A stretch of 64,000 bases of DNA. It comes from Streptomyces africanus (GTDB lineage Bacteria; Actinomycetota; Actinomycetes; Streptomycetales; Streptomycetaceae). Numbering within the stretch: the stretch's first letter is position 1; the number at the start of each line of letters is the position of its first letter. Where the stretch lies: positions 19,588 through 83,587 of the forward strand of contig NZ_MUKA01000038.1 of assembly GCF_002150735.1 (NCBI RefSeq), read 5' to 3'. Below the pieces are notes generated by a model. It made no database searches and was not told the DNA's origin. It worked only from the letters and a program-made list of their open reading frames with translations. A program made the translations under genes and the position numbers. Positions 53,797-63,144 of this stretch are shown here, one piece after another.

Positions 53797-53819
53797 GCCC
53801 CGGCTCGGGGAGCCGGGGC
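53797..53819 (-). terminator. Intrinsic terminator after the M23 peptidase gene
   Basis: GCCCCGGCT / AGCCGGGGC, 9-bp stem with 5-nt loop, 26 nt past the peptidase stop on the minus strand, then CTTTCGGCGTTT. Confidence 0.75.
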
Positions 53820-53844
53820 CTCGGGGAAGCGGAGTGGTGCGCCG

Positions 53845-54654
53845 TCAGACGCTCACGCCGTGCGAGCGGAGGTAGGCGACGGGGTCCATGTCGGAGCCGT
53901 ACTCGGGGCTCGTCCGGGCCTCGAAGTGCAGGTGCGGGCCGGTGACGTTGCCGGTCGCGCCCGACAGGCCGATCTGCTGGCCGGGGGTGACCTTCTGGCC
54001 CACCGAGACGCCGATGGACGACAGGTGGCCGTACTGGGTGTACGTGCCGTCGTTCATCTTGATCACGATCTGGTTGCCGTAGGAACCGCCCCAGCCGGCC
54101 TCGACGACCTCGCCCATGCCGACCGCGTGGACGGAGGTGCCGCTGGCGGCGTGGAAGTCGACACCGGTGTGGCTGCCGGAGGACCACAGGCCGCTGCTGG
54201 CCTGGTAGCCGGTGGAGACGTACGAGCCGGAGATCGGGGGCACGAAGGTGTTGAGGCGCTTGCGCTCGGCCTCGCGGGCGGCGCGCTCCTTGGCCTCGCG
54301 GGCGGCGCGCTCCTTGGCCTCGCGGGCCTTCTCGGCTGCCTCCTTGGCCTCCTTGGCCGCCTCGGCGGCCCGCTCGCGGGCGGCCTCCTCGGCCTTCTTC
54401 TTGGCGGCAGCCTCCTCGGCGGCCTGCTTCTGGGCGGCGGCCTGGGCGTCGATCTGCTGGGCCACGGTGTCGCCCATGGTGACGACGGGGGTGAGGCCGG
54501 TCTGCTCGACGGAGGGCTCGGCGGCGAAGGCCGGGGCGGCCACGGTGCCGATGACACCGGTGGTGGCGAGAGCCGCGACGCCCGCCGCGCGGGCCGTGCC
54601 GCGCTGCACGCGGCTGGGACGACGATGCTTCCCGGTGGCGCGGGTGAACGCCAT
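53845..54654 (-). CDS. Secreted M23 metallopeptidase with coiled-coil stalk
   Basis: 269 residues. A long signal sequence with basic start (KHRRPSRVQRGTARAAGVAA, then LATTGVIGTVAAPAFAA) is followed by an Ala/Glu/Lys coiled coil (about 65-135) and a LytM/M23 domain: HTGVDFHAASGTSVHAVG (first zinc His and Asp), YGHLSSI and HLHFEAR. The zinc site is complete, so it should cut peptidoglycan peptide bridges during growth or germination. It is preceded by a c-di-AMP riboswitch, which ties wall hydrolysis to the second messenger, as known for rpf genes in Streptomyces. Confidence 0.92.
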   Translation of the reverse strand: MAFTRATGKHRRPSRVQRGTARAAGVAALATTGVIGTVAAPAFAAEPSVEQTGLTPVVTMGDTVAQQIDAQAAAQKQAAEEAAAKKKAEEAARERAAEAAKEAKEAAEKAREAKERAAREAKERAAREAERKRLNTFVPPISGSYVSTGYQASSGLWSSGSHTGVDFHAASGTSVHAVGMGEVVEAGWGGSYGNQIVIKMNDGTYTQYGHLSSIGVSVGQKVTPGQQIGLSGATGNVTGPHLHFEARTSPEYGSDMDPVAYLRSHGVSV

Positions 54655-54670
54655 GGAGTGCCTGGTCCTT

Positions 54671-54825
54671 TCCTTCCTTCTCGCCTACCGGGTTAGCTGA
54701 CGGGTTCGGAGCAGGAAGGTCTCCTACGGACCCCCTCGCGGCTCGCGCGGGCGTCCGATTCACCCCAGGGACTGCGGTGGGTCCCCGGCTCCCCTGGCTC
54801 GCGCCGTACGGGGACTCGGCGATGA
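54671..54825 (-). ncRNA. c-di-AMP (ydaO/yuaA) riboswitch upstream of the M23 peptidase gene
   Basis: On the minus strand the leader contains the hallmark segments in order: AGCCAGGGGAGCCGGGGACC, GGGTGAATCGG, GGAGACCTTCCTGCTCCGAA, CCCGTCAGCTAACCCGGTAG and GCGAGAAGGAAGG, just before the start codon. These match ydaO elements upstream of Streptomyces rpf and wall-hydrolase genes. When bound to c-di-AMP the element should lower expression. Exact ends are by eye, within about 5 nt. Confidence 0.92.
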
Positions 54826-54874
54826 CTGTCCGGTGCCGCGGGTGCGGCGCACTGCCTGACGAACAGCCCGGACG

Positions 54875-54904
54875 AACCTAAGCGGGTCCACTTTCAATTC
54901 CCAA
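54875..54904 (-). promoter_or_regulatory. Putative promoter for the riboswitch-M23 transcript
   Basis: On the minus strand, TTGGGA (54904-54899), 18-nt spacer, TAGGTT (54880-54875), placed about 50 nt ahead of the riboswitch. A reasonable vegetative-type promoter, unproven. Confidence 0.5.
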
Positions 54905-54976
54905 ACGGATCCGGGTTTTTGTAGCGCATCCCACAGGGCAGACACGCAACCTCCACACCAATTCGGGCATAAAGGA

Positions 54977-55005
54977 GCCCTGGTGCCTTAGAAGACAACC
55001 AGGGC
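54977..55005 (-). terminator. Intrinsic terminator after the M16 peptidase operon
   Basis: GCCCTGGT / ACCAGGGC stem with a 13-nt loop, 19 nt past the second M16 gene stop; on the minus strand it is followed by TCCTTTATG. Confidence 0.8.
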
Positions 55006-55023
55006 CCCTACGCGCGCGTGCCC

Positions 55024-56412
55024 CTACTCGGCGGCGACGACCGCGACTTCGCCGATGCCCAGGGCCTCGACCGGGCCCCTGATCTGCGCCGCGTCACCGA
55101 CGAGCACCGTCACCAGACGGTCCACCGGGAAGGCGCTGACGGCCGCCGCGGTGGCCTCCACGGTGCCGGTCGCGGCGAGCTGCCGGTACAGCGTGGCCTG
55201 GAAGTCGTCGGGCAGGTGCTGCTCGACCTGGTCGGCCAGCGTGCTCGCGACGGCCGCCGCCGTCTCGTACTTCAGCGGCGCCACACCGACCAGGTTCTGC
55301 ACGGCGACGTCCCGCTCGGCGTCGGTCAGCCCCTCGGCGGCGAGCGTGCGCAGCACCGTCCAGAGGTCCTGGAGGGCGGGGCCGGTGTTGGGCGTGTCCA
55401 CCGAGCCGCTGATGGCGAGCATCGCGGCACCGGTCCCGTCCGGGGCGGACCTGAGGACCTGGCCGAAGGCCCGCACCCCGTAGGTGTAGCCCTTCTCCTC
55501 GCGCAGCACGCGGTCCAGGCGGGAGGTGAGGGTGCCGCCGAGGCAGTACGTGCCGAGCACCTGCGCGGGCCACACGCGGTCGTGCCGGTCCGGGCCGATC
55601 CGGCCGATCAGCAGCTGCGTCTGGACGGCGCCGGGGCGGTCCACGATGACGACCCGGCCCGTGTCGTCGGCGGTCACCGGCGGCACCGGGCGCGGCTCGG
55701 CCGCGGAGCCGGTCCAGGCGCCCAGGGTGTCACCGAGCAGGGCGTCGAGGTCGATGCCGGTGAGGTCGCCGACGACCACGACGGTGGCCGTGGCGGGCCT
55801 GACGTGCCTCTTGTAGAAGGCGCGTACGGCCGCGGAGTCGATCGCGGCGACCGTCTCCTCGGTGCCCTGGCGGGGCCGGGACATGCGCGAGTCCGCGGGG
55901 AACAGCTCCTTGGAGAGCTCCTTGGCGGCACGGCGGGCGGGGTTGGCCAGCTCGTGCGGGATCTCGTCGAGGCGGTTGCGGACCAGCCGCTCGACCTCGC
56001 TGTCCGCGAGCGCGGGGGCCCTCAGGGCGTCGGCGATCAGGCCGAGCCCCTTGGCGAGCCGGGAGGCCGGCACCTCCAGGCTGAGCCGCACGCCGGGGTG
56101 GTCGGCGTGCGCGTCGAGGGTGGCGCCGGCGCGCTCCAGCTCGGCGGCGAAGTCCTCGGCGGAGTGCTTGTCGGTGCCCTCGGAGAAGGCCCGGGCCATG
56201 ATCGTGGCCACGCCGTCGAGGCCGGCCGGCTCGGCGTCCAGGGGGGCGTCCAGCAGCACCTCCACGGCGACGACCTGCTGGCCGGGGCGGTGGCAGCGCA
56301 GGACCGTCAGGCCGTTGCCGAGCGTGCCGCGCTCGGGGGCCGGGAAGGCCCACGGCTTGGCCTCGCCCGCCTGCGGCTGGGGGTGGAAGTCCATCGTGGC
56401 GAGCTCGGTCAC
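55024..56412 (-). CDS. M16-family protein lacking the zinc motif (partner subunit)
   Basis: 462 residues from GTG 56412. Two M16 halves are recognisable (GNGLTVLRCHRPGQQVVAVEV start; GTYCLGGTLTSRLDRVLREE, then KGYTYGV near 320-345, the R/Y element that binds substrate). The HxxEH zinc motif is absent from the place where it should be (AFSEGTDKHSAEDF). It should therefore act with the active subunit encoded just upstream, as in other M16B heterodimers. GTGA overlap couples the two. Confidence 0.88.
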   Translation of the reverse strand: MTELATMDFHPQPQAGEAKPWAFPAPERGTLGNGLTVLRCHRPGQQVVAVEVLLDAPLDAEPAGLDGVATIMARAFSEGTDKHSAEDFAAELERAGATLDAHADHPGVRLSLEVPASRLAKGLGLIADALRAPALADSEVERLVRNRLDEIPHELANPARRAAKELSKELFPADSRMSRPRQGTEETVAAIDSAAVRAFYKRHVRPATATVVVVGDLTGIDLDALLGDTLGAWTGSAAEPRPVPPVTADDTGRVVIVDRPGAVQTQLLIGRIGPDRHDRVWPAQVLGTYCLGGTLTSRLDRVLREEKGYTYGVRAFGQVLRSAPDGTGAAMLAISGSVDTPNTGPALQDLWTVLRTLAAEGLTDAERDVAVQNLVGVAPLKYETAAAVASTLADQVEQHLPDDFQATLYRQLAATGTVEATAAAVSAFPVDRLVTVLVGDAAQIRGPVEALGIGEVAVVAAE

Positions 56413-57806
56413 TTGGCCGCCTCCTCGTTCTCGTTCAGGGCCGCGGCTGCGGTGTCCTCGGTGGTGTCGGCGTCCTCGGCGGTCTCCGCGTCGCCCGTCT
56501 CGTCGGCGACGGGCTCGTAGACGAGCACCGCGCGGTTGTCGGGCCGCAGGCGGGCCTTGGCGACCTCCTGGACCTCCTCGGCCGTCACCTCCAGCACGCG
56601 CTGTACGGCGGTCAGGGCGAGCTGCGGGTCGCCGAACAGGACGGCGTACCGGCACAGTTCGTCGGCGCGGCCGGCGACCGTGCCGAGCCGGTCCAGCCAC
56701 TCGCGCTCCAGCTGGGCCTGGGCGCGCTCCATCTCCTCGGCCGTGGGCCCCTCCTCGGCGAACCGGGCGAGCTCCTCGTCGATGGCGGACTCGATGACCG
56801 GGACCTCCACGTCACCGGACGTCTTCACGTCCAGCCACCCCAGGGAGGGCGCCCCGGCGAGCCGCAGCAGGCCGAAGCCGGCCGCCACGGCCGTACGGTC
56901 CCGCCGCACGAGACGGTTGTACAGGCGGGAGGACTCGCCGCCGCCGAGGACGGTGAGGGCCAGGTCGGCCGCGTCGCACGCGCGCGTACCGTCCTGCGGC
57001 AGCCGGTAGGCGGCCATCAGGGCGCGCGCCGGAACCTCCTCCTCGACGACCTCGCGCAGCTGCTCGCCGATGATCTCCGGCAGTGTGCCGTCCCGGGGCG
57101 CGGGCTTGCCGTCGTGCCCGGGGATGGAGCCGAAGTACTTCTCGATCCAGGCCAGGGTCTGCTCCGGGTCGATGTCACCGACGACGGAGAGCACGGCGTT
57201 GTTCGGCGCGTAGTAGGTGCGGAAGAACGCGCGCGCGTCCTCCAGGGTGGCCGCGTCCAGGTCGGCCATCGAGCCGATCGGCGTGTGGTGGTAGGGGTGG
57301 CCCTCCGGGTAGGCGAGGGCGGTCAGCTTCTCGAAGGCGGTGCCGTAGGGGACGTTGTCGTAGCGCTGCCGGCGCTCGTTCTTGACGACGTCGCGCTGGT
57401 TCTCCATCGACTCGTCGTCGAGCGCCGCCAGCAGGGAGCCCATGCGGTCGGCCTCCAGCCAGAGGGCGAGCTCCAGCTGGTGGGCGGGCATGGTCTCGAA
57501 GTAGTTGGTGCGCTCGAAGCTGGTGGTGCCGTTCAGCGAGCCGCCCGCGCCCTGGACGAGCTCGAAGTGGCCGTTGCCCTTGACCTGGGCGGAACCCTGG
57601 AACATCAGGTGCTCGAAAAGGTGAGCCAGGCCGGTACGCCCCTTGACTTCGTGGCGCGAGCCGACGTCGTACCAGAGGCACACCGCCGCGACCGGGGTCA
57701 GGTGGTCCTCGGAGAGCACCACGCGCAGGCCGTTGGCCAGGCGGTGCTCGGTCGCTGTCAGGCCCCCGGAGCCTGCCTGGGCTGTGGCCGTGTGACCCAT
57801 GGGCAT
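56409..57806 (-). CDS. M16 zinc peptidase, catalytic subunit
   Basis: 465 residues from ATG 57806 (a second ATG lies at 57800). The inverted zinc motif HLFEHLMFQG is present near residue 64 and the distal Glu about 75 residues on (SMENQRDVVKNERRQ). A Glu/Asp/Ala-rich tail ends the protein. Family members degrade short or unfolded peptides. It is the first gene of a two-gene unit; the second encodes the zinc-less partner. Confidence 0.9.
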   Translation of the reverse strand: MPMGHTATAQAGSGGLTATEHRLANGLRVVLSEDHLTPVAAVCLWYDVGSRHEVKGRTGLAHLFEHLMFQGSAQVKGNGHFELVQGAGGSLNGTTSFERTNYFETMPAHQLELALWLEADRMGSLLAALDDESMENQRDVVKNERRQRYDNVPYGTAFEKLTALAYPEGHPYHHTPIGSMADLDAATLEDARAFFRTYYAPNNAVLSVVGDIDPEQTLAWIEKYFGSIPGHDGKPAPRDGTLPEIIGEQLREVVEEEVPARALMAAYRLPQDGTRACDAADLALTVLGGGESSRLYNRLVRRDRTAVAAGFGLLRLAGAPSLGWLDVKTSGDVEVPVIESAIDEELARFAEEGPTAEEMERAQAQLEREWLDRLGTVAGRADELCRYAVLFGDPQLALTAVQRVLEVTAEEVQEVAKARLRPDNRAVLVYEPVADETGDAETAEDADTTEDTAAAALNENEEAAK

Positions 57807-58201
57807 GTACGTCCCTTCGATCGCGGCGCGGTCGATCAAACCGCGGTTTTCCTGGCGAGTCCTGCCACTGTATGCAAGCGTGCGGGGCCCTGGTGAAGTT
57901 CCCGGGGGGCGTACGCGCAGAGCGAGAGGGGGAAGCGTCCGCGGGCCGTGTGCGGGGGTGACGGCGTGCCCGGCCCGGGGCCGGCGGAAGACCGTCGGGA
58001 AACCTCGGACCGGCCGGTGCACGGCAGTCCTCCGGCAGCGTCCGGTTCCCCCGCCCGGACCCGGCGAACGGCGCCCTCGGCGCGCCTGCCAACCCCCGCC
58101 GGGCGGCCCGAGGGCCGGGCCCTGGTCCCGGTTGTCAGTGCGGCGGTCCACAATGGTCGGCGTCAGATCTCGTTCAACGCTTCAGCAAGGAGCCGGCAGC
58201 G

Positions 58202-60658
58202 ATGGCCCGCCGCAGCACGAAGACCCCGCCGCCCGACGACTCGTACGAGGAGAGAATCCTCGACATCGACGTCGTCGACGAGATGCAGGGCTCCTTCCTC
58301 GAGTACGCGTACTCGGTCATCTACTCCCGCGCCCTGCCCGACGCGCGCGACGGCCTCAAGCCGGTGCACCGCCGCATCGTCTACCAGATGAACGAGATGG
58401 GCCTGCGCCCCGAGCGCGGGTACGTCAAGTGCGCCCGTGTCGTCGGCGAGGTGATGGGCAAGCTGCACCCGCACGGCGACGCGTCGATCTACGACGCCCT
58501 CGTGCGCATGGCCCAGCCCTTCTCGATGCGTGTCCCCCTGGTCGACGGCCACGGCAACTTCGGCTCGCTGGGCAACGACGACCCGCCGGCCGCCATGCGG
58601 TACACCGAGTGCCGGATGGCCGAGGCGACGAGCCTGATGACGGAGTCCATCGAAGAGGACACCGTCGACTTCAACCCGAACTACGACGGCCAGGAGCGGG
58701 AACCGGTGGCGTTGCCCGCCGCCTTCCCGAACCTCCTGGTCAACGGCGCCTCGGGCATCGCGGTCGGTATGGCCACGAACATGCCGCCGCACAACCTGCG
58801 CGAGGTGATCGCCGCCGCCCGCCACCTGATCAGGTACCCGAACGCCGATCTCGACGCCCTGATGAAGCACGTCCCGGGCCCCGACCTGCCCACCGGCGGC
58901 CGCATCGTCGGCCTGTCCGGCATCCGGGACGCGTACGAGACGGGCCGCGGCTCGTTCAAGATGCGCGCCACGGTGGCCGTGGAACCCGTGACGGCCCGCC
59001 GCAAGGGCCTCGTGGTCACCGAGCTGCCCTTCACGGTCGGCCCGGAGAAGGTGATCGCCAAGATCAAGGACCTGGTGGGCTCGAAGAAGCTCCAGGGCAT
59101 CGCCGACGTCAAGGACCTCACCGACCGCGAGCACGGTCTGCGCCTGGTCATCGAGATCAAGAACGGCTTCGTGCCGGAGGCGGTCCTGGAGCAGCTGTAC
59201 AAGCTGACGCCGATGGAGGAGTCCTTCGGCATCAACAACGTCGCCCTGGTCGACGGCCAGCCGCTCACGCTGGGTCTGAAGGAGCTGCTGGAGGTCTATC
59301 TCGACCACCGGTTCACCGTCGTGCGGCGGCGTTCGGAGTTCCGCCGCGGCAAGAAGCGCGACCGGCTGCACCTGGTCGAGGGTCTGCTGACGGCCCTGCT
59401 GGACATCGACGAGGTCATCCGTGTCATCCGCTCCAGCGAGAACTCCGCGCAGGCGAAGCAGCGCCTGATGGAGCAGTTCTCGCTCAGCGAGGTGCAGACG
59501 CAGTACATCCTCGACACGCCGCTGCGCCGTCTGACCAAGTACGACCGCATCGAGCTGGAGGCGGAGAAGGACCGGCTCAACGCGGAGATCGAGGAACTGA
59601 CCCGGATCCTCGACTCGGACACGGAACTGCGCAAGCTGGTCTCCACCGAACTGGCCACGGTCGCCAAGAAGTTCGGCACCGACCGGCGGACGGTCCTGCT
59701 CGAGTCCGGTGGTGCCACGGTCGCCACGGTGCCGCTCCAGGTGGCCGACGACCCGTGCCGGGTGCTGCTGTCCTCGACGGGTCTGCTGGCCCGCACGGCG
59801 AACGGGGAGCCGTTCCCGGAGGACGCCGGCGCCAAGCGCGTGAAGCACGACGTGATCGTCTCGGCGGTGCCCGCCACCGCCCGCGGCGAGGTGGGGGCGG
59901 TCACCTCGGCGGGCCGGCTGCTGCGGCTGAACGTCATCGACCTGCCCCAGCTCCCGGAGTCGATGGCGACACCGAACCTCGCGGGAGGCGCCCCGCTGGC
60001 GGAGTTCGTCTCCCTGGAGGACGACGAGACGGTGGTCTGCCTGACGACGCTCGACGAGTCGTCGCCGGGCCTGGCGCTCGGCACGGCACAGGGCGTGGTC
60101 AAGCGCGTGGTGCCGGACTATCCGTCCCACAAGGAGGAGCTGGAGGTGATCACCCTCAAGGAGGGTGACCGGATCGTCGGCGCGGTCGAGCTGCGCACCG
60201 GCGAGGAGGACCTGGTCTTCATCACCGACGACGCCCAGTTGCTGCGCTTCCAGGCGTCCCAGGTCCGCCCGCAGGGCCGCCCGGCGGGCGGCGTGGCCGG
60301 CATCAAGCTCTCCGAGGGCGCGAAGGTCATCTCCTTCACGGCGGTGGACCCGGCCGTGGACGCCGTGGTCTTCACCGTCGCCGGCTCTCGGGGCACGCTG
60401 GACGACTCCGTGCAGACGACGGCCAAGCTGACCCCGTTCGACCAGTACCCGCGCAAGGGCCGCGCCACCGGCGGCGTCCGCTGCCAGCGGTTCCTGAAGG
60501 GCGAGGACTGCCTGTCCCTGGCCTGGGCGGGCCCGGCCCCGGCGCTCGCGGCGCAGAAGAACGGCACCCCGGCCGACCTCCCCGAGATGGACCCGCGGCG
60601 TGACGGCTCGGGTGTGTCCCTGGCGAAGACGGTGGCGGTGGTGGCGGGGCCGGTCTAG
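58202..60658 (+). CDS. parC: DNA gyrase/topoisomerase IV subunit A (second copy, ParC type)
   Basis: 818 residues. N-terminal breakage-reunion domain: SVIYSRALPDARDGLKPVHR, GKLHPHGDASIYDAL, and the catalytic Tyr in AAMRYTECRM. A C-terminal beta-pinwheel region follows (about 500-800). No clear GyrA box (QRRGGKG) is present, which favours topoisomerase IV over gyrase. It should decatenate daughter chromosomes. parE is not in the window (in S. coelicolor it lies some genes away). Its stop shares CTAG with the stop of the convergent GTPase gene. Confidence 0.92.
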   Translation: MARRSTKTPPPDDSYEERILDIDVVDEMQGSFLEYAYSVIYSRALPDARDGLKPVHRRIVYQMNEMGLRPERGYVKCARVVGEVMGKLHPHGDASIYDALVRMAQPFSMRVPLVDGHGNFGSLGNDDPPAAMRYTECRMAEATSLMTESIEEDTVDFNPNYDGQEREPVALPAAFPNLLVNGASGIAVGMATNMPPHNLREVIAAARHLIRYPNADLDALMKHVPGPDLPTGGRIVGLSGIRDAYETGRGSFKMRATVAVEPVTARRKGLVVTELPFTVGPEKVIAKIKDLVGSKKLQGIADVKDLTDREHGLRLVIEIKNGFVPEAVLEQLYKLTPMEESFGINNVALVDGQPLTLGLKELLEVYLDHRFTVVRRRSEFRRGKKRDRLHLVEGLLTALLDIDEVIRVIRSSENSAQAKQRLMEQFSLSEVQTQYILDTPLRRLTKYDRIELEAEKDRLNAEIEELTRILDSDTELRKLVSTELATVAKKFGTDRRTVLLESGGATVATVPLQVADDPCRVLLSSTGLLARTANGEPFPEDAGAKRVKHDVIVSAVPATARGEVGAVTSAGRLLRLNVIDLPQLPESMATPNLAGGAPLAEFVSLEDDETVVCLTTLDESSPGLALGTAQGVVKRVVPDYPSHKEELEVITLKEGDRIVGAVELRTGEEDLVFITDDAQLLRFQASQVRPQGRPAGGVAGIKLSEGAKVISFTAVDPAVDAVVFTVAGSRGTLDDSVQTTAKLTPFDQYPRKGRATGGVRCQRFLKGEDCLSLAWAGPAPALAAQKNGTPADLPEMDPRRDGSGVSLAKTVAVVAGPV

Positions 60659-61740
60659 AGCCCTCCGGCGGAGGGCTCAGGCAGATCTTGCTCTGCCGGG
60701 TCCTCCTCCGGGTTCTGTACGTACCTGAGGACGCCCCACATGCCGCGCTCGTCGGCGTGCGGGGCGTCGCTCCTGCACGCGCCGAGTTCCTTGTCGAGGG
60801 CGGGGGCATCGATGCCGGAGCCGATGAGCACCAGCTGGGTGAGGCGTTCGCCGCCGGCCGGCCAGGGCTCCGGGTAGAAGCGCAGGAACCGTCCGACGGC
60901 ATGGACGGCGTACCGGTTGTGGACGTCGTACGGCCCGAAGTCGACATAGCCCTTGATCCGGTACAGCCCCTCGGGCCGGCTGTCGAGGAACTCCATGAGC
61001 CGGCGCGGGTCGAGGGGCTCCCGCGAGACGAACGACAGGCTGTCGTAGGCGCTGTGCAGGTGCTCGGCGTGGTCGTCGGCGCCGTGCTCGTGCAGGTCGT
61101 CGAAGGACAGCTGCCCGATGCGTTCCTCGCTGGGCCGGCAGTCGAAGAGGAACTCGGGGTCGATCCGGCCGTAGGAGGCCGGGACGACGGCGGCGCGGTC
61201 GACGAGGGAGCGGACCAGTCCGAGGACGCGTTCGCTGTCCGCCGCCCGGTCGAGCTTGTTGACCACGACGAGATCGGCCAGCGCGAGATGCCGGTCGATC
61301 TCGGGATGCCTGGACCGGGTGTCGTCGAACTCGGCGGCGTCGACGACCTCGACGAGCCCGCCGTACACGATCCCCGGGTGCTCGCTGGCGAGCACCATCC
61401 GCACGAGTTCCTGCGGCTCGGCCAGCCCGCTCGCCTCGATGACGATGACGTCGATGCCGAGGGAGGGTTCCGCGAGCCGTTCCAGGTACTGGTCCAGCTC
61501 GCTCGCGTCGACGGCACAGCACAGACAGCCGTTGCCGAGCGAGACCGTCGAGTCGCCGAGCGCTCCCGCCACGGCCATCGCGTCGATCTCGATGGCCCCG
61601 AAGTCGTTGACGATGGCGCCGATACGGCTGCCGCCGCTGCGATGGAGGAGGTGGTTGAGCAGTGTGGTCTTCCCCGAGCCGAGGAATCCGGCCAGGACGA
61701 CGACCGGGATCTGCTGCGGTTCCGGGCTCGGCAGGCTCAC
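60655..61740 (-). CDS. CobW/COG0523-family GTP-binding metallochaperone
   Basis: 361 residues from GTG 61740, after GAGAGG. Walker A GFLGSGKTTLLNHLL, the metal-binding CxCC motif in NGCLCCAV, DEXX-like IEASGLAEP and the NKLD base-specificity motif. The C-terminal CobW_C domain is about 245-345. The family hands zinc or cobalt to client enzymes using GTP. A His-rich stretch (HEHGADDHAEHLHSAY) may bind metal. No Zur box was recognised upstream. Confidence 0.9.
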   Translation of the reverse strand: MSLPSPEPQQIPVVVLAGFLGSGKTTLLNHLLHRSGGSRIGAIVNDFGAIEIDAMAVAGALGDSTVSLGNGCLCCAVDASELDQYLERLAEPSLGIDVIVIEASGLAEPQELVRMVLASEHPGIVYGGLVEVVDAAEFDDTRSRHPEIDRHLALADLVVVNKLDRAADSERVLGLVRSLVDRAAVVPASYGRIDPEFLFDCRPSEERIGQLSFDDLHEHGADDHAEHLHSAYDSLSFVSREPLDPRRLMEFLDSRPEGLYRIKGYVDFGPYDVHNRYAVHAVGRFLRFYPEPWPAGGERLTQLVLIGSGIDAPALDKELGACRSDAPHADERGMWGVLRYVQNPEEDPAEQDLPEPSAGGL

Positions 61741-62061
61741 CGTGCGACCTCTCTCACGCCGACGCGTGCACCGGCTCGCGTTCCCGGCACACGTACGAGG
61801 ATGGGATGCCGCCCCAGGATACGAGCCGTGGGAATCGCGGCGAAGTGAACGATTGTTAGCAGCACTCGCGGGGCAGACGTTGGGCATGGCGCCGGTTTGT
61901 GCGACCCTCGCTTCCCTCCGTGCGCCTCCTCTCCGCCTCCCCGCCGATCAGAGCCGCTCGGCACTCTGGGAGACGGCAAGCGCCGCCCACCGCAAGCCGG
62001 TCCCCTCCAGTCGACCCGCATACCGACGACCGGCGGACGTCCGCCTGAATCGGGGGTTGAC
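61741..62061. promoter_or_regulatory. Divergent spacer between GTPase gene and DUF6082 gene
   Basis: 321 bp with promoters for both directions presumed. An AT-richer patch lies near 61845-61862 (GAACGATTGTTAGC). A recognisable Zur or other operator was not found, and no credible ORF fills it. Confidence 0.45.
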
Positions 62062-62544
62062 ATGGGCACACGGAATTTGAGGTTTCGGGGGCTGGGTGCC
62101 ATGGTCTCGGCGGAGATCGGCCGGGCGGTGGGCGCCGCCGTCGCCCTGGCCGCTCAGTGGCAGAGCCACACCGGCTCTCAAGAGCAGCGTCTGCACTGGG
62201 AGATGCTGAGCAAGGCGATCGACGGTCCGGAGCTGGCCGAGGTGCTGGACGCCGTCTCGCCCAGGAAGCAGCGCCAGTTCCTCTTCGCCCACGCCCTGTA
62301 CACGAACACCCTGGCCTATCACCGCATGGGCAACATGAGCCGGGAGGAGTTCTTCGGCTTCGCCCGGAGCATGCTCCGTAACCCCGTCTTCAGGGAGTAC
62401 TGGAACGCCTCCCGACCGCATCGGGCCACCCTCGTCGGCTCCTCCGAGGAGGCGGAGCTCGGATGCGTGGTCGACGATCTGCTCGAGCAGCTGGAAGAGG
62501 CTGACACGGACGAGTGGTGGGTTGTAGGCGAGGCGCCGGATTGA
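62062..62544 (+). CDS. DUF6082-like protein, short form
   Basis: 160 residues from ATG 62062, after GGGGG. A short hydrophobic N-terminal stretch (AVGAAVALAAQW) precedes a helical domain with YTNTLAYHRMGNMSREEFFG and FREYWNAS, matching the DUF6082 pattern of Streptomyces. The C-terminal half aligns with the protein at 63145 (M-x-x-E-E-x-x-x-x-A-R-x-x-L near FxxYWxAS). Function unknown. It lacks the second membrane span of the longer relative. Confidence 0.7.
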   Translation: MGTRNLRFRGLGAMVSAEIGRAVGAAVALAAQWQSHTGSQEQRLHWEMLSKAIDGPELAEVLDAVSPRKQRQFLFAHALYTNTLAYHRMGNMSREEFFGFARSMLRNPVFREYWNASRPHRATLVGSSEEAELGCVVDDLLEQLEEADTDEWWVVGEAPD

Positions 62545-62768
62545 CGTCGTGCCGTCAACGACGCCTCCGTCCTCCGCATGACCAGACCAGCGGTTGATAA
62601 CGAAACCGCAATAGTGTGCCGACCGGCGGTCTTAACAAGGTTGACTCTGCCCTCGGTTGCGAGCGGTTCGACAAGCGTCGTTCGCTCCACCGAGCTGCCG
62701 GCGCCGCATAGAAAAGGGCTCGTCGGTTTCAGTGTTCGCGTGCCCTGCCATGCACTTAAGGATCACCA

Positions 62769-63008
62769 GTGACGCACATTTTCCGTCGGATCGGTGTCCC
62801 CCCGCGTGAACGCGGAAGCATCTCCGGCGCAAATTGCCCCGACCTCTTCGAATTGACTGACGGAAACTTCGCCGTCATCGGGACGGAAGCCACCGCCGAG
62901 TTGGAGGACGAGCTTCCAGCGGACGCCTCGCGGGCCGACTACGAGAGGATCGTCATCATCACCCGGGAAACCCTCGTCCGAGCCAAGGCGGACATCCCGG
63001 ACGCCTGA
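62769..63008 (+). CDS. 79-residue conserved hypothetical protein
   Basis: GTG start 5-6 nt after AAGGA. Begins THIFRRIGVPPRERGSISGA, then CPDLFELTDGNFAVIGTEAT and a C-terminal RIVIITRETLVRAK. Similar short proteins, to my recollection, are widespread in Streptomyces, often near regulators. Function unknown. It lies between two DUF6082 genes; a strong terminator follows. Confidence 0.7.
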   Translation: MTHIFRRIGVPPRERGSISGANCPDLFELTDGNFAVIGTEATAELEDELPADASRADYERIVIITRETLVRAKADIPDA

Positions 63009-63056
63009 TCCGCACTCGAGCGAGGCCTCCGGCCCAGTCGCTGCCGGCCGGACAGC

Positions 63057-63091
63057 GACCGCCTGCGCGTATCCCTGACGCGCAGGCGGTC
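63057..63091 (+). terminator. Strong hairpin terminator
   Basis: Perfect 14-bp stem GACCGCCTGCGCGT / ACGCGCAGGCGGTC with a 7-nt loop, 48 nt past the 79-residue gene. Confidence 0.8.
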
Positions 63092-63144
63092 GCCACACGG
63101 GCAGAACCGGTTTCCCGCTCCCCCGACGGGGAAGTATCACGCAG

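Noticed and set aside
57799..60168. 789-residue plus-strand frame overlapping parC
   Set aside because: Out-of-frame shadow of parC; real gene uses the frame with AAMRYTECRM.
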